From contig NC_088679.1 in the NCBI RefSeq assembly GCF_950023065.1, positions 77,872,001 through 77,936,000 of the forward strand: a stretch of 64,000 bases of DNA, written 5' to 3'. Of the stretch, positions 1-12,086 are shown piece after piece. A model generated the notes under the pieces. The model did no database searches, was not told the DNA's origin, and saw only the letters and a program-made list of their open reading frames with translations. Each line of letters begins with the position of its first letter. The stretch's first letter is position 1. Made by a program: the position numbers and the translations under genes. The DNA is from Planococcus citri. Lineage: Eukaryota > Arthropoda > Insecta > Hemiptera > Pseudococcidae.

Positions 1-1400
1 TTTGGTGATTTATGCTTTTTTTTAAAAAGTACGTACTTGATCGGTAAAAATGTTCAAAATAAGCCCCAAAACTGATATTAACTCCCCAAATCCAAATTTC
101 GCCATTTCCAACCATTCTGGAGCCTCCAGCGCTATTTTTCAATTTCTCCAGAATTTTGAATTCGCTCCAGAAGGCGTGAATATGAAGTTGGGCAGCTAAA
201 AATCGAGTTGTGTGTTATACTCGATCTGTTTAACGAGTTTATCCACATTTGGGTCGATTTTGGGAGGGACACTTCAAAAGTGGTTTTTTGACCAGCTTTT
301 TTCATAATAAGAAATCCAAAAAAATCAAAAATTTCTCGTTTGCGAGAAAATTTTAGAAATTTGCGCGAATCGCAGTATTTTGTCATGAACTACGGCCACG
401 AGGGCGAATTTCGCCATTTCCAGCTATTATGGAGGCTCCAGCGCGATTTTTCAACTTCTCCAGAATTTTTTGAATTTGCTCCAGAAGGCGTGAATATGAA
501 GTTGGGCAGCTAAAAATCGAGTTGTATGTTATACTCGACCGGTTTAACGAATTTATCCACATTTCAGCCGGTTCTGGAGCGGACACCTCAAGAGTGGTTT
601 TTTGACCAGCTTTTTTTTCAAAATAAAAATATCCAAAAACCAAAAATTCCTCGTTTGTGAGAAAATTTTTGAAATGTGCGTGAATCGCTGTATTTCGTTA
701 TTAATTAATCACACGAGAGCGAATTTCACCATTTCCAGCCTTTCTTGGGCCTCCCTTTAATTTTTGGATGTTTTTATTAACTTATGAAAAAAACGGGTCA
801 AAAACTCACTCTTGAGGTGTCCCTTCCAGAATCGGCTCAAATTTGAATAAATTCGTTAAACAGTTCGAGTATAACACACAACTCGATTTTTAGCTGCCCA
901 ACTTCATATTCACGCCTTCTGGAGCAAATTTAAAATTCTGGAGAAATTGAAAAATCTCGCTGGAGCCCCCACAATAGCTGGAAATGGCGAAATTCGCCCT
1001 CGTAGGGTTAGTTCATGACAAAATACTGCGATTCACGCAAATTTCGAAAATTTTCTCGCAAACAGGAAATTTTTGATTTTTGAATATTTTTATTTGGAAA
1101 AAAAACAGGTCAAAAAACCACTCTTGAGGTGCCCGCTCCAGAATCGGCTCAGATGTGGATAAATTCGTTAAACAGGTCGAGTATAACACACAACTCGATG
1201 TTTAGCTGCCCAACTTCATATTCACGCCTTCTGGAGCAAATTCAAAATTCTGGAGAAATTGAAAAATAGCGCTGAAGGCTCCAGAATGGCTGGAAATGGC
1301 GAAATTTGGATTGGGGGGTTAATATCAGTTTTGGGACTTATTTTGAATATTTGTACTGATCAAGTTCGTACTTTTTTTAAAAAAAGCATAAATCACCAAA
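1..1400. repeat. Long palindrome at the left edge, reaching out of the window
   Basis: Bases 1-10 are the reverse complement of 1391-1400, and 71-82 of about 1318-1329, so the stretch folds on a centre near 700. Each arm repeats a module with a CTCCAGAAGGCGTGAATATG core, seen near 165, 478, 905 and 1225 in opposite orientations on the two sides. The arms also carry GGAGGCTCCAGC. The outer end of the left arm is cut by the window edge, so no terminus or target duplication can be read. No coding capacity was recognised; open frames here are repeat translations. Confidence 0.8.
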
Positions 1401-1533
1401 ATAGTCAATTTTGAATTTTCAAAAAATTCACCAAAAATGGAAAAATGAACTTGAGCAGCTGAAAATATGGATTTGGGGGTTTTGGAACATGCTCTTTCCT
1501 TGTGAGTTGACATGGAAGGCCCGCAATACTAAC

Positions 1534-3690
1534 CGGAAATGAAAAAGAATGGTAACTCTCCGATAATGGTAGTGAACAAAGAATCCAACCCTTGAAGAGT
1601 TTTACTCCATTGTAAATCTTCAGCCGTTGAAATATCTTCTAAAAACCTGACAACATAATGAAATTAATTAGACGTCGTTTCAATTTCAAAATTATAACGT
1701 ATCGATCGATTTCAAGATCACGTACCAAAACAAGAAATTCCATACAATACCGGAAAATAAACCGGTAACGAAGCACCAAAAAGCAAATACAGTCGTTCTC
1801 CATCCAGAAAATAGCAAACGCACGTCTCTAAATATCGATATAGTGACCGCGGTTTTGTTCACCTGTACAAAAAAAGCACATTTAGTCAATTATTTGAATC
1901 GTAGCAATCTACTGTAATCGTAATTCATGAAGCACAAACCGTGATGAAAGCAGCTGCGATCAAATCCGCAGATAACAAAATAGATGCGAAATAAAACAAC
2001 GGTTTGTAATTTTTATCGAAGAAATTGTCGCTGAATCCATCTACAATCCAGCCAGCAAATATGCTAACTAGTCCCCAACCTAAAGCTCCGAACATTCTTT
2101 GTTTACCGTAGAGATGAGGTTCATTACCTGTGAAGAAAAAAATTCAAAATATTACTCCAGAAGTACTGAAATTCCAATAATTCAAATATATCCACTAGTG
2201 AAATTTCCAGTTTAATTATTATCCCTAATATTATGGTAATCAACATCTCTCACCTAAAATATCGAAGCATACGGTATCTGACATGCTATTGGTCAACGCC
2301 ATACCGGCCCAATTGATCGCAAATATTATAAATATAATCCAAAATGCACCCTTGCTCAAATCGCTTTTCAACGGCGACCCTTCGGTTTGCAGTAAGTTCA
2401 TGAATTCGTAGTTATCGCAGACTGTCGTACAATTAGCAGTCACGTGCTTCGTACAATAATGCGATGTAAATTCATCCTGCTTATAATCTGCGTTTTCTTT
2501 GACTAAAGCATAGATGCAATTGTTCAGCTGTGAATCATAAACACAGATTACGTGTAAAAAATTTAAAAATTATTAAACTTGTGGAATTCATAGCCCATTG
2601 AAAGCTTTGTTGACTTACTCTGAATATATGCTTCTTTTCTATTTTTACGAACATGGCAATTTGCTGATTGAACGGACTGTGTGGTTCGGACGGTGAATCA
2701 GGAGTATGACTGATGGCATATTTTAGCTTATCGGAACAATGGCCCCAGTGGTCACAAATCTCTCGAGCGAATACTTCATTAATGTAACATCGTATCTGGA
2801 ATAAAAACAGAATATAGATAAAATATTATACGACAGGGAAAGTCGTAAATTCTAGCTTTAAAGCTGAGTTGTAAATTATCAGATTGAAAAATAGGTTAGG
2901 TGACTTCGTGACACAAATTTCTTCCATTTTTCTTCTCCATCCTGCTAGAAATGAACTCGATACACAAACGTCACATAATAACACTACTGAACCCTATAAA
3001 TTCAAAATTGCATTCGAATCGCATTATTTTATTAGGAATTCACCTCTTGATAACTTATCAAAGCAGCTATCGCATTCGGCATTACGTCAATTAAACGCAT
3101 ACACAGCAATGTGTTTAAATTAGATCAATAATAATCTTATCAGCATGTTCTTAACAGCTCATTTAGAAAACCCATCTTCAAAACGTTTTATCGAGAGGTC
3201 AACTTTAAATAATTACCTCGCAATTCATATCGACCGAGTTGCTTTTATTAAAGGCCGGCTCTCTTCGCAAATGTACGATTTTTTCGTTGCACGTACTAAG
3301 GAACAAGTCAGAACCGCAGAGTAAAGTAGTCTTTTTCCTGCTCGTAGGGTAAGATAGGAATGCCATACATAGGGTAGAAAATAAACAGCAAAAAATAGCT
3401 AACAGGAACACTAGTTTCTTCTTATTGAATTTATCGGCAATCGCGCCGCTGATTGTTTTCACTAATAGTCCGGTCAGAGGCAGGATGGTGTACATTAGAC
3501 CGACGGTAACTGCTGCATATCCACTTTGTTTGGCTATCGTGGGCCCAAATATGATTAAAGGTGCTACACCTGAGATACAAAGGTGATTAGTGTTTGAGTA
3601 GATGGGAGTTTTGGGTAAAATATTATTATACATACCTGCGTTGAATAAGAAGTAGTGCAGCTTGATCAGTAGGAATTTTCCAAATGACAT
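1534..3690 (-). CDS. MFSD6-like major facilitator superfamily transporter (C-terminal part missing)
   Basis: Seven coding exons are visible on the minus strand: 3690-3636, 3569-3217, 2795-2619, 2527-2254, 2127-1940, 1862-1726 and 1646-1534. All are joined by GT-AG introns in consistent phase and give about 367 residues. The start is the ATG of MSFGKFLLIKLHYFLFNAG; an upstream exon ending at 3848 has an in-frame stop and looks like 5' UTR. The MFSD6 pattern is clear: KxHYFLFNAG, then a segment with GLLVKTISGAIADKF (the MFS loop 2-3 motif), a cysteine-rich extracellular loop, FWIIFIIFAINWAGMALTNS, then RMFGALGWG and later LQGLDSLFTTIIGELPFFF. The family is multi-pass membrane proteins of uncertain substrate. 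The next exon must lie left of base 1. Family assignment is strong; substrate cannot be told. Confidence 0.85.
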
Positions 3691-4196
3691 TTTGGAGGCA
3701 GTGTTGGCTTTCAATCGGTGTAGCGGTAGTTTTGAAGTGATGTTATTTTCACTCTCAAGTTGAGGTCTGCATAAATGAAAAATTACGATGTTAAGTACCG
3801 AACGAAATGGAATAAATTTTACGTTGAAATAAAATGAAAATGATTACCTTAAGGATAAGAATAGGTATTCATATTTGAAGATCTTCTACATCTCTTCACA
3901 AAAAGAAATCACTCGATGTATTAGCTCGGTTTCAACACAACTTGTGTGTACTTATACCAAAGTACATACTGTATTTATTTATAATTAAAATTTGATATGA
4001 TTGTATAATTGCAACGTTATTATTAATTTACCGTTTCTCTCTCTTTTTCATGCTCGCAATTCGCAGAAAAAAGAAAAAACATGTCTTATCAGCATAGGCT
4101 TATCATGGAAATTTTTAAAAATAAATATTTTGGACTCTATTGATATCATTTTGAACGCTGATTTTTATGATGAGGTGACTTTTTGAAAATTTGAGT
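3691..4196. other. Upstream region of the MFSD6-like gene
   Basis: A probable 5' UTR exon precedes the coding start: an acceptor CAG ends at 3767, and the upstream donor AAG|GTAATC ends at 3848 (minus strand). The remainder, up to the transposable element at 4201, is AT-rich and shows no recognisable gene or core promoter element. Confidence 0.4.
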
Positions 4197-4200
4197 TTAA

Positions 4201-4782
4201 GGGCCGATTCCGCATACACGATTGCATACCCGATCCGCCTGATTTTCGAGTGTTGAGATCTCGAGATCTATCCGACGAAAATTGATGAAATTTGAAATAT
4301 AGATACTATGAAGCAATTAGAAAAAAATGTCGGAGGGGATTTTTAATTACTTGAATAGTTTTGGAATGAACAACGATTGAAAAGTGTTCAAATTTCGTTG
4401 ATTTTCAATTTCAAATTCTACGAAAAATATTCAATCAAATGAAAATCCCATCCGACATTTTCTTTTAATTGTTTCAAAGTATATATATTTTAAATTTCAT
4501 TCAATTCTGTTCAGTAGATCTCCAGATCTGAAGATGCAAGGTGACAACTGGAGTTTACACGTGGCTAGTTTATTCAATTCAAACAACCGCAAGTAACTTG
4601 ACTTTTCAATTAATTGGCGGATTATCCATTCCATTTCACGATGAAAAATAATAAATACAAGTAAATTTATTTGATCAGACATGATCAAGTACTTGAAAGT
4701 AAATGTACTTGAATTAAGTAAACTTGCAACGTGTGAATTTTAGCGCCTGCTGCTTATGCAAAAAAGTATGCGGAATCGGCCC
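4201..4782. mobile_element. Non-autonomous DNA transposon with TTAA target duplication
   Basis: The 17-bp terminal inverted repeats GGGCCGATTCCGCATAC (4201-4217) and its complement (4766-4782) are perfect. They are flanked by TTAA at 4197-4200 and 4783-4786. A second internal inverted repeat pairs about 4288-4345 with 4441-4497, so the element is partly fold-back. At 582 bp it has no transposase. TTAA is the target of piggyBac-type elements, but those usually begin CCC or CCY, so the superfamily is uncertain. A TA target with one extra terminal base is the alternative. Confidence 0.75.
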
Positions 4783-4786
4783 TTAA

Positions 4787-7646
4787 GAATACTTTATTTT
4801 ATTTATTTATTTTACTGTCTTGTTTGTCATTTTCGAAATTAAAAAAATATATATGTATCTGCCATTCCTGTTACGGTTTTTAAGAAATATTGTATTTTTT
4901 TTTGTTTCAGGGGCGAATTCGATGATGCACTACACTACCTAGGTCTTTTTTTTGCCTGACCAAAATGCTTCTTTAGATAGGTACATTACGTAGAAAAACA
5001 CTACAGTGTTCAAAATTATTATTCCAACGTTTTGAGTAGTTAATCTGATCGTGATCATGATCATTCATATGTAGCCCTGCTGTACTGTATATATACTTCT
5101 TGGTAAGTTCCTCTTTTAATATTATCCTAGCATAATAATCCTCAGGCAATGCAATTATTTTTAATGATATTGGGAACGCAAATAGTGTAGGTAATTAATA
5201 TTATTTCTTGAAGTCAATATCCGAAATTGCAGACTGCCTAGGACCTACCTATTCGGCTGATCGTCATCTCATAAAAGGTACAAATTTTCAACTCTATGTC
5301 AAATTTATCATTTTATGCTTCTAACTTTTGTTGATTTTCACAGATTTTGTATTGGAATTCTTCAGGATTAAGAATTAAAAATGCTATGGTCATTAAAAAT
5401 TCACCCATTCGGACAACATTTCAAAAAATCCCAAGTACCTATGCATTCTGGACTTCTGGTCAAAATTTCAACAAAAAAAAGGTGCCATAAATTTCTAGAA
5501 AAGAGTCACATTTTTACCAAAAAGCCTATTACATGTTAAAACCCAAAATATTAGCTACATTCTACATTATATGACTGTTGTTTTTTTCAAAACTGGCAAA
5601 ACAGATCTCATGATGCAAAAAGAAGTCTTAATATTTTTGGTCAAAAATGTGAATTACCTTCTGATTTCTAAATTTCGACGAAATTGCCAAAAAATCCCAT
5701 TTTATGTGAAAATAGACCAAAAAGTCCCAAAACAGCGTTTCTGACGAAAGTGCCATAAAGTCCAGGTAATTTCTGATAAAATCGCTAAAAAATTATTGCT
5801 GTTATGTTAATGTTGAATTTTTTATTGAAAAAACAATAACAAAAAATTGAAATCCTGATTCCTGAAGCAATTGCTAAAAATAAATCCCATTAGATCATAT
5901 AGATGGCAAAATTTTCAAGTCTATTAATTTATTGAGTGATCTCTTAAGGTCGGCGATCCATCTGTCTACCTCTACCCTTTCATGATCGTCTGTCTGACTT
6001 CTTAAGGTCATTGACCCGTCTGTCTCACTGTTTGCCTCCTGCCTGGCTGTCCAAGGCTGCGCGCTGCATACCTACCTACCTGGCTTCTCAAGGTCATTGA
6101 CTCGTCTGTTTGGCTTCTCAAGGTCGTCTGTATTCTTGTCTGATCTCTAAGGTCCCATTTTCGCCAGAATTGCCAAAGAAGTCTTTTTTTTTTGGTCAAA
6201 AATGCTGAAATCTTGACTTCAGACAAAACTGCCACAAAGTCCCGTTTTTTTACAAACTTTTTCAAAAAATCTCAATTTTGGCCGAAACTGAGCAAATTTT
6301 AATTTTTGTCAAAATTGCATCAAAATCCTCATTTTTTTGCCAAAATGAGTATGTGTGAAGTCTGTGCCAAAAAAATTGCCAAAACTGCCAAAAATCCATC
6401 ATTTTCTTTCAAAATCGCCAGAAGCGATGTCAATAACCTGATTTCATGTAAAAATTTACAAAAGCGTATGGTTTTTTGTCAAAATTTTCAAAAAGTTGTC
6501 TTTTTTTGCCAAATACTTGTAGCATATGAAGTTTAGCTTTCCCTGCTTTCCTTTGCCAAACTTTGAAATTTTCCATTCGTTTTACTTTCAGAATTTTCAA
6601 ATTTTTTTTCAGTTTTATAATTTTAGGTATTTCAAAATACGTAGAAAAATTTTAACATGCATAAAATTCTGATTTTGACCTGAATAAAGTGAATTGTGAA
6701 TACCCTTCCCTTCCCTAGCACCAACTTGAACGTTGAGAAAAACTCAAAAAAGTGATTTGCAAAAATGGTCTTTTTTAGTTTTTTTTGCTTTAGCATGTTG
6801 CTCTGATAATTTTTTTTAAATTAATAATTTAAATCTGAGGCTGAAACGATAGAAAAAATTTTCCAACGTAACCAACCAAACCAAATCAATGGTTCCCTGA
6901 TCAGATTTAATTCAATTTTTTCAAATATTTTCATAATTTATTTTTTATTTTTATCTGATGGTGAATGCACCTCATCATGAAAAACAGGCCAACAAACTGG
7001 AATAACTTAACCCCTCGCGAGAATGTGTTTTTTCTTTTTTTTAAAAATTTGTCAGAATTTCAGTCTACGTAGGTTAATTTTACAAAAAGATAGTTCAATT
7101 TCTTTGAAAATCACTCGAGATTATTATTACAATGAAAATCTCTCGATCAAAACGAATAATCTTGTAAAAAAACGAAATTGAAACCGTAATAATAATTTTT
7201 GGAAACGAACGAGCCACGTCATAACACCACTCAAGAATCAGCGGTCTCTTTATCGGTTTTCTTCTTGTTTACAAAATTTTTACACGAAAGTGATCTAAAT
7301 TTTTAACAACTTCTCGTTGTAATTTTTTACGTAATCGATTTCAATTTGTTCGCTCATTTCTCTGATGTAAAAAGAAGTAAAATTGACACTTTACATGATC
7401 TAGTTCCACCTCTGTTGTGCAGTATTTGTCATCTTATCTGCTTCATGTAGTTTTCCCAAGAGTTGATAGCCTGCCATTCAAAATACAATCAAAATGTTGT
7501 GAAGTCTGAATCATAAACTTTCAAATGACCAATATTATCGTAATTAATTTAATATTCGAGTAATCGGGTCCATAATGTGCATAAGTATTATTCGTGATTT
7601 GCCATTTTGAATTTGATTAAATCAATATAGTCACCGTCACTTCGTC
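4787..7646. other. Gene-free intergenic DNA with degenerate simple repeats
   Basis: From about 5430 to 6540 the sequence is a loose series of 'GCCAAAAATTGC..AAAAAGTC' type words, an old degenerate repeat also seen near 21400-22180, 38100-39330 and 41640-42960. At 5940-6150 there are several imperfect copies of a CTTAAGGTC/TCTCAAGGTCATTGAC phrase. The last few hundred bases should hold the promoter of the downstream GOLT1-type gene, but no core element stands out. Open frames here are short and unlike any family known to me. Confidence 0.4.
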
Positions 7647-8426
7647 ATGATTCAAATCACTGATATCCAGAGTAAGTTTTCACTCCTGCTGTTTCTAGTG
7701 ACTGATAAGGGTTATTAGGCTCTTAAAATCGAGGTTTGCATTGAATATTTCATCCATATTCTCGTATTTCTTACAGAACTGGGTGTCGGTTTAGCTGGAT
7801 TTGGAATATCGCTACTTATATTGGGTGTATTGTTACTTTTCGATAAAGGATTACTAGCCATTGGAAACGTAAGTATCGACGAGTCTTTTTTCGTCATTGA
7901 AAACATTAGTACGTGAATATAGAGCGTTTGTATGTTGAAAATATAACGTTGTATGTTTCAGATTTTATTCATTTCTGGGCTCGCCTGTGTCATCGGTATC
8001 CAGAGAACGTTACGATTTTTCTTTCAAGTTCAAAAAATCAAAGCTACTGCATGCTTTTTTGGAGGTATCGTTATAGTTTTATTAGGATGGCCTTTGATTG
8101 GCATGATATTCGAATTTTACGGTTTCATATTATTATTTAGGTAAGTAATCACAAACACAGTTTTCATATCCTTATTGTAATTTATTAGAAACTAATTTAT
8201 ACGTTGACTCGTTGCAGTGGTTTCTTTCCTGTAGCTGTTAACTTTTTAAGAAGAGTACCAATTCTAGGAACATTCCTCAATCTTCCAATCATTTCTGGTG
8301 TAAGTATTTCCATCCAAAGATGAACTTTTTCGAAGAACGTATCGTAGAAGTACTTTTTCTAGGGTAATTCTTGATTTTCAGATTATCGAGCGTTTCGCTG
8401 GCGATGCTCATCGTACGATGGTTTGA
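7647..8426 (+). CDS. GOLT1B: Got1/GOLT1B-type vesicle transport protein
   Basis: Five exons (7647-7671, 7777-7868, 7962-8140, 8218-8299, 8382-8426) with GT-AG introns give a 140-residue protein, against about 138 in human GOLT1B. It starts MIQITDIQKLG, then has four hydrophobic membrane segments with the family blocks LLLFDKGLLAIGN, FWINDOW-free IGIQRTLRFFFQ, FGGIVIVLLGWPLIGMIFE and FFPVAVNFLRRVPILGTFLN. The gene is complete, from ATG to TGA. Got1 proteins are small tetra-spanning membrane proteins of the Golgi that assist ER-to-Golgi and Golgi trafficking with the syntaxin 5/Sed5 machinery. It runs towards the ADP/ATP translocase gene, so the two are convergent neighbours. Identification rests on near-continuous family similarity and is secure; the animal paralogue choice (GOLT1A or B) is less so. 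Confidence 0.95.
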
Positions 8427-8674
8427 AGAATTCTAATTCTTGTATCGTGATACGAATCGATTTAAATGATTTATTTGAATCTTCGACTTAGTGAGGAGTA
8501 TTTAAGCCCTGGTATTAGTATTTAAAATCAGTATACTATCCGGCGAAATGCAATTTTTTAATATAGTGGTTTTCTATGTGTCAATGAAAAATATTATTAT
8601 TGTGTCTGTGTATTGGTAATTTATTCGGTTTACATTCGTTGTAGATTTAGTATCGATATATATATTTTTTTGTA

Positions 8675-8680
8675 AATAAA
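8675..8680 (+). promoter_or_regulatory. Polyadenylation signal of the GOLT1-type gene
   Basis: AATAAA lies about 250 bases after the stop codon, followed by a T-rich stretch. It is the first canonical signal after the gene on this strand that I noticed, so the 3' end is probably near 8700. Confidence 0.55.
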
Positions 8681-9535
8681 AATCATGATTTTTTTTAATA
8701 CGCGAGTGTTAATTTATTAGAAAAGGCTAAAGTAAATTTTTCCAACGTTAAAATGATAAATGATGAGTTCTTCGTGAATTAATGTTACGACGAAAGTCAA
8801 AAGCTGTCGTGTGGAGTTTTTATTTATTTATTTTGGCTACGTTTTTCAAACATTCAACACGGTGAATATTTAATAAGTTCGATTGTTTTCTAAAAAAAAT
8901 AAAAAAAAAAAAAAGGCTCGAGTAACCTGATATGAATATTTTAAACTATTATGGAAATTTCACACTGTAAAATTTATCTTAGAATATTGTTCATAGCTTA
9001 TCAATTTTATTCTCGCATTAATCGAGTTTAAAATTCGAAAATTAGGCAATTTAATATTTCCATGTGACGCGAATAAGCATGATGACTGCGTGCTCATCTT
9101 CGTAGACTGAATCTTTAACTTCATTCATTGCCAGATTCTAAGAATATCACTGTTTGGGTACACTGTCGTTAATGCACATATAGAATGACCGAGTTATTTT
9201 TAAACCAAGGGCGCGTTTTTAAGAAAAAAATCCATATTTTGTGTTATTGTGACTCTCTAAGAATAGCGAGTCGATACGAATTGATATTTCGTTTTGAATA
9301 CCTCATTGTATAAAATAACGCGTGAGAATTTTTTTCGAGAATTTTTCCCATAAATGAAAACCAATTAAAAATATTGAATTTATATTGAGCTATTATATTA
9401 CATTATGTACAAGGAACGATATAATAACTTATGGCAAAATGTACACGATTTTAAGGACAGATAACGATGACTAATTAAATAGGTACGCGTTCGATTTTAG
9501 GCCTACTAGTTCAGAATTTATTCTATGGAATGAGT
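8681..9535. other. Intergenic DNA between two convergent genes
   Basis: This AT-rich stretch separates the 3' ends of the GOLT1-type and ADP/ATP translocase genes and includes both 3' untranslated tails. No repeat, RNA gene or coding exon was recognised in it. Confidence 0.45.
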
Positions 9536-11015
9536 CTACAACAAATTTTTGAGTTCATCGTATAAAACGAGAACTAAAGCACCACCGGTACCTCTCAATA
9601 CGTTGGAGAAGGCACCTTTGAAGAAAGCACCAGTTCCTTCGGTTTTTGCGATCACAGCCCAGCAGTGTAAAGTATTCTTGTAGAGGATTTCTGATTTTGC
9701 ACGACCGGATTGCATCATCATACGTCTTCTTACGGTATCGAAAGGATAAGATACGATTCCAGCAACGGTGGTGACGACCTGATCAGGAAGAAAATTAACG
9801 TTAATTTCTGATATAAGGTAATATTTATTTTACAGGTAGTTCGTGGAAAATGTTTAATTACCTGAGCAATACCCCAAGATACGAAGAATCCAGCGTTTTT
9901 GGGATCTGGTAACATTCCCTTGGCGGTGTCGAAGAAACCGAAGTAGGCAGCACGATAGATAATGATACCTTGCACCGATACACCGAATCCTTTGTATAAA
10001 CCTCCGAGACCGTCAGCTTTGTAGACTTTAGAGATACAGTCTCCTAATCCTTTGAATTCACGTTTTTCATTTCCTTTACCTACGTCAGCCGCCAACCTGG
10101 AAACCAGTTTATTCGTAAATGCGAACAATAGAAATTATAAATAGGAATGATCTGGCGACGAATACCTGGTTCTGGCGAAGTCCAAAGGATATACGAAGCA
10201 CAATGAAGTAGCACCGGCAGCTCCTCCTGAAGCGAGGTTACCCAAGAAGTATCTGAAGAATTGCTTATTTTTGTCAACTCCTCCCAAGAAGACTTGTTTG
10301 TAGATATCTTTGAAGGCGAAGTTCAAAGCTTGAGTCGGGAAGTAACGGATTACGTTGGCGAAGTTACCTCTCCAGTAAGCGGTTACTCCTTGTTCTTTTG
10401 GAATTCTGACGAAGCAGTCGACCATACCTAAAAATCAATCGAGTTTTAATTGATTGATTTATTTTGTCCTACGTGAATGGCCATTTAGATAATAATTTTC
10501 AAATATGACTATAGGAAGAGGAATGGAGGTGTTCAGAAAGGGTCACCTTTGACATTAATATTTTCCTACTTATTTGAAGGCCATATTTAATTTTAAAGTG
10601 GTTAATCTGATAGGTACCTCCCTTTGATTTCCAAAGAAATAATTTTGAATTTTAATTACAACTTTTAAATAACAGGTAGGTATAGGTAAGTTCACTGGAG
10701 TTAGTCTTGTCGATTTTTTTAAAATGTGGGTTAGTATCAAGGTTCTAGCCCCCTCCCACCTTATCCGTTCAAATCACCCAACAAATAATTTTCCATTTAA
10801 AAGGACCTCAGATGAAACTTCTTACCTTTGTATCGTTGTTCTGGAGGGATTTGTTTGTTAATATGTTGAACTTGCAACAATAACTTTACTCTTTCGATTG
10901 GAGCTACCGAAGTCTTGGAAATAGCTGCAGATACACCTCCGGCGATGAAATCCTTCGCAAAGCCAACCGGATCAGCCAACGATGGCACCATCACATTATT
11001 ATTGCTCGACTGCAT
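9536..11015 (-). CDS. Mitochondrial ADP/ATP translocase (SLC25 family)
   Basis: Four minus-strand exons (11015-10826, 10427-10166, 10096-9862, 9778-9536) give a complete 309-residue protein. It has the three tandem mitochondrial carrier repeats, each with its PX[D/E]XX[R/K] signature: PIERVK, PLDFAR and PFDTVR. The nucleotide-carrier hallmark RRRMMM follows the third. Residues near the N-terminus (ADPVGFAKDFIAGGVSAAISK) are typical of ANT. The protein exchanges matrix ATP for cytosolic ADP across the inner mitochondrial membrane. Intron 1 is about 400 bp; the other two are short. Length matches the usual 300 or so residues, with a slightly extended N-terminus. The stop is TAG. Only one copy is in the window. 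Identification is secure; which of several insect ANT paralogues it is cannot be told (Drosophila sesB/Ant2 are the relatives). Confidence 0.97.
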
Positions 11016-12086
11016 TTTATTTTTTAAAATTTAATTAAACGAGAACTAAAATGGAATAAACTAAAACGAACGCGAACACTATTTATGCTACGGAACTGAA
11101 CGAACGCGAGCACAGTTTTCTACTCAACTGACCAGATACCCAGTAAAAGTTTTATACTATAACGGAGATTTTCATTAATTTGGCATTAACTCAATGCTCA
11201 GGAATAACCTACAGAAAAATTGCCAACGGTACGGTGTTGGCATTGCGATCGTATACAATATTAACCTTCACCAACTAACATTGCTATTTTGCAACGAATA
11301 AATAGATAGTTAGATAGGTAACTGTGTTGAAAATTGTCAAGGGCTCGATATTATAATGGCATTTTTTAAGCGTTATCTTTCAAAATCATTTTATTAAATA
11401 CGTCAATCAATTAAAAAAACATTCTTGATTTTCGATGAGTGATGAAACGTGGATGATTTTCCAATACGAAGTTGCGAATTTTCTTTTGATTCGCCTTCAT
11501 ATCGTGTGCTCTCACAATCGGCGATGTTGCATTCTTTATCTACGCGGTGCATATTTTTATGAATTCGACGCGAGTTCCTTGACCCTTTGAAAATGTACTT
11601 ACGAGTTCTGTAAAACGCACTCTTTTCGAATTGGAATTTTTACGTCGAGTCGTCTCAGAATAGAATTCATTCGTTTGTGTGGGTTTAGTAGTACAAATGT
11701 ATGATGTAATATTTTAAAAAGAAAAGTAAGAAAAAAAGTTCGATGGAACTAAAGGTTGGTAATTGACATTTCTGTGAGATTTTGATTTAGAAGTCAATTT
11801 TAATACATGATCAGCGACGTTTGATTTTAAATTATGCGCCCCTAAAAATTATTATTTGAAAACTTATTCACCTAAAAAGAAAAGGCCGCGGTTTGAAATT
11901 TGAAAGAACCTATTGGTACGTGTAGCTAGAAATGGGGGACAGGTACTTAGCAAATAAATTGTCATTGGGCTCAGAATGGCAAAAATTTCATTTTTTCATT
12001 TATAATCCTGACCAATTAGCGTCAAAATTTCTTACGTTTTCAAGAAAAAACTTCCCCAGGGTCTGGTTCCTCAGAGCTAAGCCAAA
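11016..12086. other. Upstream region of the ADP/ATP translocase gene and spacer
   Basis: The first 150 bases upstream of the start codon should be 5' UTR and promoter. They contain two copies of a GAACGCGA phrase (near 11069 and 11101) and a TTTATACTATAA stretch at about 11150, a possible TATA-like region. No exon was recognised between here and the fold-back element at 12087. Confidence 0.35.

Noticed and set aside
3205..3714. Start of the transporter at base 3714
   Set aside because: The codon there is TTG; the first ATG in frame is at 3690.
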